Shown here: in pieces, positions 4,605-10,342 of the stretch
How positions within the stretch are numbered: position 1 is the stretch's first letter
Layout: each line of letters opens with the position of its first letter
Assembly (NCBI GenBank): GCA_022866645.1
Contig: JALHUQ010000048.1
Coordinates: forward strand, 1-10,342
Source: Woeseiaceae bacterium
Lineage (GTDB): Bacteria; Pseudomonadota; Gammaproteobacteria; Steroidobacterales; Woeseiaceae
Length of the DNA stretch: 10,342 nt
Reading direction: 5' to 3'
Program-made: the position numbers and the translations under genes
The notes under the pieces: generated by a model
Database searches by the model: none
Told to the model about the DNA's origin: nothing
Seen by the model: the letters and a program-made list of their open reading frames with translations, nothing else

Positions 4605-7049
4605 ATGTCGAAAAATCTCGTAATAGTCGAATCACCGGCCAAGGCCAGCACGATCAGCAAGTATCTGGGCAAGGATTTTGAAGTCCTGGCCTCGTACGGG
4701 CATGTCCGTGACCTGGTTCCAAAAGAAGGCGCTGTCGATACAGAAAACCAGTTTGCGATGAAATACCAGATCATCGAGCGTAACGAAAAACATGTGAACG
4801 CGATTATCCGCGCATTGAAGAAGGCCGATGCGCTGTATCTGGCAACTGACCCGGATCGTGAAGGCGAAGCCATTTCATGGCATCTGGTCGAGCTGTTGAA
4901 TGAAAAGAAGGCGCTGGAGAACAAGGCCATTCATCGTGTTGTTTTTCATGAAATCACGAAGCAGGCCGTTCGCGACGCGGTAGCAAATCCGCGTGCGATA
5001 TCGGGCGACCTCGTGGGTGCGCAGCAAGCGCGCCGTGCTCTCGATTATCTGGTTGGGTTCAATCTCTCGCCATTGCTGTGGAAAAAAGTCCAAAGAGGGC
5101 TCTCGGCGGGCCGCGTACAAAGTCCGGCGTTGCGAATGATTGTTGAACGCGAATTGGAAATCGAAGCGTTCAAGGCGCGCGAATACTGGACGATCGAGGC
5201 GGACGTCAGCAAGAATGAGCAGCCGTTCGTTTCTCGCCTTGTCAGCTATAAAGGTGACAAGGTCGAACAGTTCAGTTTCACCAATGAAGATGCAGCTCGC
5301 GAAGTGGAGAGAACCATCGTCGCCGCCGCCGCTGGCGAGCTCAAGGTTCTCAGTGTTAACAAGCGTCAGCGCCGCCGTAACCCAACCGCGCCATTTACAA
5401 CCTCCACGTTGCAGCAGGAAGCATCAAGAAAACTGGGCTTCAACACTCAACGCACCATGCGGGTTGCTCAAAAGCTCTACGAAGGTATTGCCTTACCCGG
5501 CGAGGATCAGGTAGGCCTCATTACTTACATGCGAACGGACTCCGTGACGCTTGCTGAGGTCGCCATCACGGAAATTCGCGAGGTCATCGCGGAACGTTTT
5601 GGCGCTCAAAATGTGCCGGAGGAACCGCGAACCTTTAAGACCAAAGCGAAAAACGCTCAGGAGGCGCACGAAGCCGTGCGGCCAACTTCTGTTGCGCGCG
5701 CACCCGAAGATTTGCAGACCGTGCTGGATGAGGATCAATTCAAACTTTACTCCTTGATCTGGAAACGCACGATGGCGTGCCAGATGGTATCTGCCGTGTT
5801 CGATACGGTTGCCATCGAGATGGCGGCTGGCGACCCGGATGCCGGCCATAATATGCGAGCCAATGGCTCCGTTCTGGTCGAGCCCGGCTTCATGGCGGTC
5901 TATCAGGAAGGTAAAGACGACGCCAAGGACGATGACGGCGATCGCCTGCTTCCGGAAATCGAGGAAGGCGACACCATCAAGCTCGACTTGCTGCGGCCCG
6001 AGCAACATTTCACCGAACCGCCGCCACGATTTACAGAGGCAAGCCTGGTCAAGACGCTCGAAGAATACGGCATAGGCCGGCCGTCGACCTACGCGAGCAT
6101 CATTGCGACATTGAAGAATCGTGAATACGTTGAAATGGATGCAAAGCGGTTCCTGCCGACGGACATCGGTCGCATCGTCATCGGCTTCCTGACTGAACAT
6201 TTCACGCAGTATGTGGATTACGATTTCACGGCGAACCTGGAAGACGATCTCGATCTGGTTTCTCTCGGTGAGAAAGACTGGGTACCGCTGCTGGAGAAAT
6301 TCTGGAAGCCATTCCAGGCGCTTTGTATCGATAAAGAAGCGTCAGTGACTCGTGAGCAGGTGGCCCAGGCTCGCGAGCTCGGTACCGATCCGAAAAGTGG
6401 CAAGCCGGTCACTGTTCGCATGGGCCGTTACGGTCCTTTCGTACAAATCGGCACCAAGGACGATGAAGAAAAACCGAAGTTTGCCGGTTTGCGTCCCGGT
6501 CAGAAGATGGCGGAAATCGATCTTGAAACCGCGATGGCCCTATTCAAGCTTCCGCGCACGCTCGGCGAGACTGAAGATGGCTTGCCTGTGTCAGCCAGTG
6601 TCGGTCGATTTGGTCCTTATATTCGCTACGGTGACAAGTACGTTTCCATGAAGGACGACGACCCGTACACAGTCGAACTTTCGAGAGCGCTGGAACTCAT
6701 CGCGGAAAAGATTCTGGTCGATGCGAACCGCATTATTCTGGACTTCGAAGAACAGGGTATTCAGGTTTTGAACGGCCGCTACGGTCCGTACATTACGAAC
6801 AAGGAAAAAAACGCTCGTGTCCCAAAAGATCGCGAACCCAAATCGCTGACGCTGGCAGAGTGCCTGGAGTTACTCGAAGCCGCTCCAATACGTGGCCGCC
6901 GTGGCGGGAAGAAGACCAGCAAAAAGACCACTGAGACGAAAGCTAAAAAGGTTGTCAAGAAAAAGGCAGCGAAGAAAAAAACCAAGAAGAAAAAAGCCAG
7001 CAAGAAGAAGGCTGCAAGGAAAAAGCCCCCTTCCGGGGACAGCAAATAG
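4605..7049 (+). CDS. topA: DNA topoisomerase I (type IA), zinc-finger-free with lysine-rich tail
   Basis: TopA relaxes negative supercoils by nicking and passing single DNA strands. The ATG at 4605 gives 814 residues with the family N-terminus MSKNLVIVESPAK. An in-frame TTG at 4563 would add 14 residues unlike the family. The TOPRIM domain has E9 and DPDREGE (D82, D84, E86, E88). The catalytic tyrosine is Y308, in LITYMRTDS. The C-terminus lacks the Cys4 zinc fingers of the E. coli enzyme. It has instead three Toprim-C-repeat motifs, GRYGPF (607-612), GRFGPY (667-672) and GRYGPY (724-729), then a Lys/Ala tail (about 764-814). Such basic tails help DNA binding and processivity in actinobacterial TopA; here that is inferred. 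The last residues, KPPSGDSK, are encoded by a tandemly repeated GC-rich element. No strong ribosome-binding site is visible. Confidence 0.97.
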   Translation: MSKNLVIVESPAKASTISKYLGKDFEVLASYGHVRDLVPKEGAVDTENQFAMKYQIIERNEKHVNAIIRALKKADALYLATDPDREGEAISWHLVELLNEKKALENKAIHRVVFHEITKQAVRDAVANPRAISGDLVGAQQARRALDYLVGFNLSPLLWKKVQRGLSAGRVQSPALRMIVERELEIEAFKAREYWTIEADVSKNEQPFVSRLVSYKGDKVEQFSFTNEDAAREVERTIVAAAAGELKVLSVNKRQRRRNPTAPFTTSTLQQEASRKLGFNTQRTMRVAQKLYEGIALPGEDQVGLITYMRTDSVTLAEVAITEIREVIAERFGAQNVPEEPRTFKTKAKNAQEAHEAVRPTSVARAPEDLQTVLDEDQFKLYSLIWKRTMACQMVSAVFDTVAIEMAAGDPDAGHNMRANGSVLVEPGFMAVYQEGKDDAKDDDGDRLLPEIEEGDTIKLDLLRPEQHFTEPPPRFTEASLVKTLEEYGIGRPSTYASIIATLKNREYVEMDAKRFLPTDIGRIVIGFLTEHFTQYVDYDFTANLEDDLDLVSLGEKDWVPLLEKFWKPFQALCIDKEASVTREQVAQARELGTDPKSGKPVTVRMGRYGPFVQIGTKDDEEKPKFAGLRPGQKMAEIDLETAMALFKLPRTLGETEDGLPVSASVGRFGPYIRYGDKYVSMKDDDPYTVELSRALELIAEKILVDANRIILDFEEQGIQVLNGRYGPYITNKEKNARVPKDREPKSLTLAECLELLEAAPIRGRRGGKKTSKKTTETKAKKVVKKKAAKKKTKKKKASKKKAARKKPPSGDSK

Positions 7050-7071
7050 CCCCCTTCCGGGGACAGCAAAG
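7024..7071 (+). repeat. Two tandem 24-bp GC-rich repeats across the topA stop codon (REP-like)
   Basis: The units at 7024-7047 and 7048-7071 are identical at 23 of 24 positions; only the last base differs (T, then G). Each contains CCCCCTTCCGGGGACAGCAA. A 4-bp CCCC/GGGG stem with a TTCC loop can form in each unit. Unit 1 is read as the last codons of topA, and the TAG stop uses the last base of unit 1 and the first two of unit 2. The core resembles dispersed GC-rich REP-type repeats of proteobacteria, often linked to IS200-like REP-associated transposases. That link is recalled and inferred, since no transposase gene is in the window. Confidence 0.8.
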
Positions 7072-7096
7072 ATCAAGCAAGGCTAAGGACTAACGC

Positions 7097-7642
7097 ATGC
7101 TGATTGCCGACAAAGCCGCGAAAGTATTGCGTAGCGGTGGCGTCATTGCTTATCCGACCGAGGGCGTGTTCGGGCTCGGCTGCTTGCCAGGGGATATCGA
7201 CGCCGTACAGCGGCTGTTGCAGATCAAGCAGCGCGACGCGTCGAAAGGTCTCATTCTGATCGCTGCCAGTGCAGCACAATTTGAAGGGTGGATAGCGTTG
7301 CCCGGCGCTGCCGCGCTGCCCGACCCCGACCCGCAAAACCCCATCACATGGATAGTTCCAGCAGGAAACAAGGTCGCGCCTGCTGTTCGGGGCAACAATG
7401 AGGGCATTGCGGTCCGCATAACCACGAATCCTGTTGCCCAATCTATCTGTAACGCGCTGGCGTCGCCGATCGTTTCGACCAGCGCCAATCTGAGCGGCCA
7501 ACCGGTAGCGCACAATCTATCCGCGCTTCGCCGCCAATTCGATGATCTAGTAGACTACATTGTGCCAGGACGCTGTGGGCCCTCTAGCGGGCCATCAGAA
7601 ATTCGCGACCTGCAAAGCGGGAACATACTGCGACCGCGCTAA
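7097..7642 (+). CDS. tsaC: Threonylcarbamoyl-AMP synthase TsaC (YrdC/Sua5 family)
   Basis: TsaC makes L-threonylcarbamoyladenylate from threonine, bicarbonate and ATP. This is the first step of the essential t6A37 modification of ANN-decoding tRNAs; TsaB, TsaD and TsaE complete it elsewhere. The 181-residue product covers the single YrdC domain, as in E. coli TsaC (190 residues), with no Sua5 C-terminal extension. Motifs are YPTEGVFGLGC (19-29), KQRDASKGLILI (44-55) and STSANLSG (127-134). AAGGAC at 7085-7090 lies 6 nt before the ATG. The gene is 47 nt after topA, with the repeat pair between them, and 15 nt before hemF, so it probably belongs to a topA-tsaC-hemF transcript. Confidence 0.95.
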   Translation: MLIADKAAKVLRSGGVIAYPTEGVFGLGCLPGDIDAVQRLLQIKQRDASKGLILIAASAAQFEGWIALPGAAALPDPDPQNPITWIVPAGNKVAPAVRGNNEGIAVRITTNPVAQSICNALASPIVSTSANLSGQPVAHNLSALRRQFDDLVDYIVPGRCGPSSGPSEIRDLQSGNILRPR

Positions 7643-7657
7643 TACGAGCACCGAATT

Positions 7658-8566
7658 TTGAGCAATATCGATCAGGTAAAAGACTATTTGCTGGCCTTGC
7701 AGAATCGCATTTGCGCCGAGCTGCAAGAGCTGGATGGTGAGGCTGAGTTTGCGCATGACCGCTGGGAGCGTGCCGCCGGTGGTGGTGGCGAGAGTCGCGT
7801 GTTGGCGGATGGGCGGATTTTTGAGCAAGCGGGCGTCGGTTTTTCGCATGTTTTCGGTGAGCAGATGCCAGCATCCGCGACGAAACACCGTCCGGAACTT
7901 GCCGGCAAACAATTTCAGGCAGTCGGCGTATCTCTGGTCCTGCACCCGCGTAATCCCTATATCCCAACGACGCACGCGAATTTTCGTTTTTTCAACGCGG
8001 GCGGAAAGAATCCGATCTGGTGGTTTGGCGGTGGCTACGATTTGACGCCGTATTATCCATTCCACGAAGACGTTGTGCATTGGCACAAAACGGCAAAAGC
8101 GTCCTGCGATCCGTTTGGCGAGGCCTTATACCCGCGCTACAAAAAATGGTGCGACGAATATTTCTACCTGAAACACCGTGACGAGACGCGCGGCGTTGGT
8201 GGCCTGTTCTTCGATGACTTGAACGAGCCGGATTTCGAGGCAAGCTTCGGATTTCTGAAGTCCGTCGGCGACAGCTTCCTCGAGGCGTACGTTCCTATTG
8301 TGAATCGACGCTGCGATCATCCTTACGGCAATCGACAGCGCGATTTCCAGCTGTATCGCCGTGGACGATACGTCGAATTCAATCTTATCTATGACCGCGG
8401 CACCCTGTTCGGCCTGCAGTCGGGTGGCCGAACCGAATCGATCCTGATGTCGCTGCCACCGCAGGTACGATGGCAGTACGGCTGGCGACCTGAACCGGGA
8501 TCGCCCGAAGAAACACTGTATCTCGATTATTTGCAAGCCCATGACTGGCTTGGGGTTTCCTCATGA
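7658..8566 (+). CDS. hemF: Oxygen-dependent coproporphyrinogen III oxidase
   Basis: HemF carries out the aerobic oxidative decarboxylation of coproporphyrinogen III to protoporphyrinogen IX in heme synthesis. The 302-residue product matches E. coli HemF (299 residues) from end to end. H96, H106, H143 and H173 match the four metal-binding histidines of the E. coli enzyme, with H106 as the proposed catalytic acid. Conserved blocks are AGGGGESRVL (40-49), WWFGGGYDLTP (121-131), GGLFFDDLN (181-189) and QLYRRGRYVEFNL (231-243). The start is TTG at 7658: the frame is closed by the tsaC TAA just upstream, and the first in-frame ATG lies inside the conserved core (residue 70). The ribosome-binding site is poor. 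The stop overlaps the next gene's ATG by 4 nt. Confidence 0.97.
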   Translation: MSNIDQVKDYLLALQNRICAELQELDGEAEFAHDRWERAAGGGGESRVLADGRIFEQAGVGFSHVFGEQMPASATKHRPELAGKQFQAVGVSLVLHPRNPYIPTTHANFRFFNAGGKNPIWWFGGGYDLTPYYPFHEDVVHWHKTAKASCDPFGEALYPRYKKWCDEYFYLKHRDETRGVGGLFFDDLNEPDFEASFGFLKSVGDSFLEAYVPIVNRRCDHPYGNRQRDFQLYRRGRYVEFNLIYDRGTLFGLQSGGRTESILMSLPPQVRWQYGWRPEPGSPEETLYLDYLQAHDWLGVSS

Positions 8567-8988
8567 ACGTAGCGCTGCGACCGTTTCACCTGGCGTTGCC
8601 GGTAACCGACCTTGGCGCTTCCGAGGCCTTCTATTGCGGGCTGCTCGGGTGTGCAAAAGGTCGTACCGCGTCCCGCTGGATCGATCTGAATTTCTTTGGC
8701 CACCAGGTCACTTTGCATCTGGTTGACACCAGTGACGCTGCGGCAGCCGCGAATCCTGTCGATGGCGACTCAGTGCCGGCGCGGCACTTCGGTATCGTGC
8801 TCGAAATGGCCGATTGGCAATCACTGGCGGCCCGCCTTGAGGAAGCAAACAGCAAATTTCTAATCTCTCCCCGGATTCGCTTCAAAGGCGAAGTCGGCGA
8901 ACAGGCTACTCTCTTTATCCTTGATCCCTGTGGCAATGCTCTGGAATTCAAGAGCTTCGCCGATACGACGCAACTTTTTGCGACATGA
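8563..8988 (+). CDS. VOC-superfamily protein, extradiol-dioxygenase-like (COG3565 type)
   Basis: This 141-residue protein has the two-module beta-alpha-beta-beta-beta pattern of the vicinal oxygen chelate (glyoxalase/bleomycin-resistance/dioxygenase) superfamily. It most resembles the small predicted dioxygenases with a WIDxNFFGHQ segment (39-48). Likely metal ligands are H9 (FHLALPVTDL), H75 (ARHFGIVL) and E128 (GNALEFK), forming a 2-His-1-Glu site; H52 is another candidate. The substrate is unknown. Its ATG (8563-8565) overlaps the hemF TGA (8564-8566), so it is probably translated by coupling after hemF. That is contextual evidence for, but not proof of, a link to heme or aerobic metabolism. 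The gene takes the place where Pseudomonas has aroE after hemF. Confidence 0.85.
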   Translation: MNVALRPFHLALPVTDLGASEAFYCGLLGCAKGRTASRWIDLNFFGHQVTLHLVDTSDAAAAANPVDGDSVPARHFGIVLEMADWQSLAARLEEANSKFLISPRIRFKGEVGEQATLFILDPCGNALEFKSFADTTQLFAT

Positions 8989-9028
8989 GGGCATAATTCG
9001 GGAGAAGCGGACAAACGGACGCAGAAAT

Positions 9029-10189
9029 ATGAAAATCATAGCCAGACAACGGGCAGCGCTAGCGGGTGTCGCTTTGGCTGCACTTGCCAACGCATCTGTC
9101 GTCAAGGCGTCGACGCATGCAGAACAGCAGGCCACGGCTGAGGCCGATCATCACAGCAGCGCGATCGTCATCGAGCGACAGGCACCCGACAATCCGCGCC
9201 ACCGTCCGCGCAAGACACAAGAAGCCTGGGTACAAATGAGCTACGTCGTCACCGCTGACGGTCGAGCAATTGACCCGATTATCACTAATTCAAGCGGTGG
9301 TAGCAGTTACGAGCGTGAGGTCCGCGAGGTAACCGGGCGCTGGCGCTTCGAGCCGACTGACAACCAGCGGGAACTGCCCTACAACATTGTGGACGCGCGC
9401 TTCACAGTTCTCGGCAGGGGCAAAGGCACGACCCGAAAGTTTGCTCGATACGCGCAGCACATCATGAAAAACCTGCACGCCGAAAAACCTGCGGCAGCTC
9501 GTGGTGTCGCAGACGAAGCGCTTCGGATTGGCGGCTGGAGCCTTTACGAGTCGACCATACTTTGGTTAATGGTCGGCCGGATTGAAGGCGCTGAAGGTGA
9601 TGACGTCGAGAAGCTTGAAATGTACCGGCGCGGGCTCGCCGTGAGTGACGACCTCTCCTTGAGATCAAATGCGCGCGTGGACCTTTTGGAGGAGATTTTC
9701 GAGCTCGAATCCCAATTTGGTCAGTTCGCAGCTGCGATTCGGACGTTCACAGCGCTCAAGGCGGTACGCGGCAGTGCCGACGCGGTCCAGCGGCTGTCAG
9801 CTCGCGCTGACGAGATCATGGTGCTTATTGAACGTGATCCAGAGATAGTGGCTCAGGCAACGATCATGAACCCCTGTGACTGCGAGGAAGGTCAGCCGCT
9901 TTGGGATTATTCGCCGGTACGCCGAACATTTTCCTTCGCAAATATCGTTGGCAACGTCCAACGCTTCGAGGCGCGCTGCGAGCAACAGCGAATCAGCGAT
10001 GACGTGCGACCGGACCAGACCTGGACGCTGGGCAAGGATTCGGGGTTTTGCCGCATCTTGGTCTTCGGCGATGACAATGCCACGTTCGACTTTCTCGAGC
10101 ACTTGCCAGACAATGACGATAACAGTGCGGCAAACACGACTACGGTTGCGAGAAATCATGTCCTGGATAGAAGAAGTCGAAGTCAGTGA
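9029..10189 (+). CDS. Secreted protein with TonB-C-like domain and cysteine-containing C-terminus, function unknown
   Basis: The 386-residue product begins MKIIARQR, then a hydrophobic stretch (9-25) with a likely cleavage site V-K-A|S at A27, so it is probably periplasmic; an uncleaved anchor is possible. Residues about 60-127 match the TonB C-terminal pattern: a W-V-x-M-x-Y-V-V strand, T-A-D-G-R turn and WRFEP (105-109). There is no proline-rich spanning region, so it is not a standard TonB. Residues 135-270 look helical, possibly TPR-like. The last 100 or so hold C283, C285, C317 and C341, which could form disulfides. ATG 9029 is chosen because an upstream in-frame ATG at 8921 would lie inside the VOC gene and bury the signal peptide. 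The ribosome-binding site is weak. CATAAT at 8992-8997 might be a -10 box but has no -35 box. The gene lies 40 nt after the VOC gene. Confidence 0.75.
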   Translation: MKIIARQRAALAGVALAALANASVVKASTHAEQQATAEADHHSSAIVIERQAPDNPRHRPRKTQEAWVQMSYVVTADGRAIDPIITNSSGGSSYEREVREVTGRWRFEPTDNQRELPYNIVDARFTVLGRGKGTTRKFARYAQHIMKNLHAEKPAAARGVADEALRIGGWSLYESTILWLMVGRIEGAEGDDVEKLEMYRRGLAVSDDLSLRSNARVDLLEEIFELESQFGQFAAAIRTFTALKAVRGSADAVQRLSARADEIMVLIERDPEIVAQATIMNPCDCEEGQPLWDYSPVRRTFSFANIVGNVQRFEARCEQQRISDDVRPDQTWTLGKDSGFCRILVFGDDNATFDFLEHLPDNDDNSAANTTTVARNHVLDRRSRSQ

Positions 10190-10342
10190 GGCTGAAGGCA
10201 CGCTAGCCGAAACCTATGCCGCGTTAATCAGGCAGCGCGGAAAAGTTTCGAACATTCTTAAGGTTCACAGCCTTAATCCTGACGCGATGGGTAATCATCT
10301 CGACCTGTACATGACGATTATGTTTGGCAAGTCAGGGTTAAG
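10158..10342 (+). CDS. Carboxymuconolactone decarboxylase / AhpD-family protein, 3'-truncated
   Basis: An open frame from ATG 10158 runs off the right edge after 61 codons plus two bases. The N-terminus begins MSWIEEVEVSEAEGTL, followed by RQRGKVSNILKVHSLNPDAM and LYMTIMFGKSGL. This matches the start of peroxidase-related CMD/AhpD-domain proteins, which are helical cytoplasmic enzymes often using a CxxC motif to reduce peroxides. The CxxC, if present, would lie beyond the window, so activity cannot be judged. The gene overlaps the end of the TonB-C-like gene by 32 nt in another frame, with no strong ribosome-binding site, suggesting coupled translation. Confidence 0.8.
   Translation, partial: MSWIEEVEVSEAEGTLAETYAALIRQRGKVSNILKVHSLNPDAMGNHLDLYMTIMFGKSGL

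Noticed and set aside
5493..6200. 235-codon minus-strand open frame inside topA
   Set aside because: It is antisense to the conserved TopA core, has no recognisable domain, and is explained by codon bias in the real gene.
7024..7071. Tandem units as a CRISPR array
   Set aside because: There are only two copies, directly adjacent, with no spacer and no cas gene in the window.
8921..9028. Upstream extension of the TonB-C-like gene to an ATG at 8921
   Set aside because: It would overlap the VOC gene by 68 nt and put 36 charged residues ahead of an obvious signal peptide.

Overview
The window is a chromosomal housekeeping segment from a gammaproteobacterium of moderate GC content, roughly the mid-to-high 50s percent by eye. 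Gene order is the best taxonomic clue: fmt and def point left, and a divergent LysM protein gene, dprA, smg, topA, tsaC and hemF point right. Pseudomonas has a similar fmt-def / LysM gene (PA0020) / dprA / tsaC / hemF order, and E. coli keeps def-fmt diverging from dprA-smg-yrdD-tsaC. A full topA between smg and tsaC, with a zinc-finger-free C-terminus and a lysine tail, is closer to the Xanthomonadales-like or deep-branching marine gammaproteobacterial pattern. The exact lineage is inference.

Left arm (1-1325, minus strand): def (peptide deformylase) then fmt (methionyl-tRNA formyltransferase, cut by the window's left edge). They form one operon that formylates initiator tRNA and later removes the formyl group. 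fmt starts at TTG 10 nt after the def stop. def has no visible ribosome-binding site, and a possible -10 box lies so close to its ATG that the mRNA could be leaderless. The divergent control region (1289-1571) is more AT-rich than its surroundings and holds a GC-rich inverted repeat and a good sigma-70-type promoter for the rightward gene.

Middle (1490-7071, plus strand): a TsaP-like LysM lipoprotein gene with its own promoter and a strong intrinsic terminator; dprA and smg as a tight pair; a hairpin overlapping a possible promoter; then topA. The topA 3' end carries two tandem 24-bp GC-rich units. The first encodes the last residues of TopA, and the stop codon spans the junction between the units.

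Right arm (7097-10342, plus strand): tsaC (tRNA threonylcarbamoyl-AMP synthase) and hemF (oxygen-dependent coproporphyrinogen oxidase, TTG start) are closely spaced. A small VOC/extradiol-dioxygenase-like gene overlaps the hemF stop by 4 nt. Next comes a secreted protein of unknown function with a TonB-C-like domain and four cysteines. Last is the start of a carboxymuconolactone decarboxylase/AhpD-family gene, which overlaps the preceding gene by 32 nt and runs off the window. This distal part is the least conventional. The rest is a recognisable core locus. I see no insertion sequence, CRISPR array, rRNA or tRNA gene, and no gene-free stretch longer than 300 nt.
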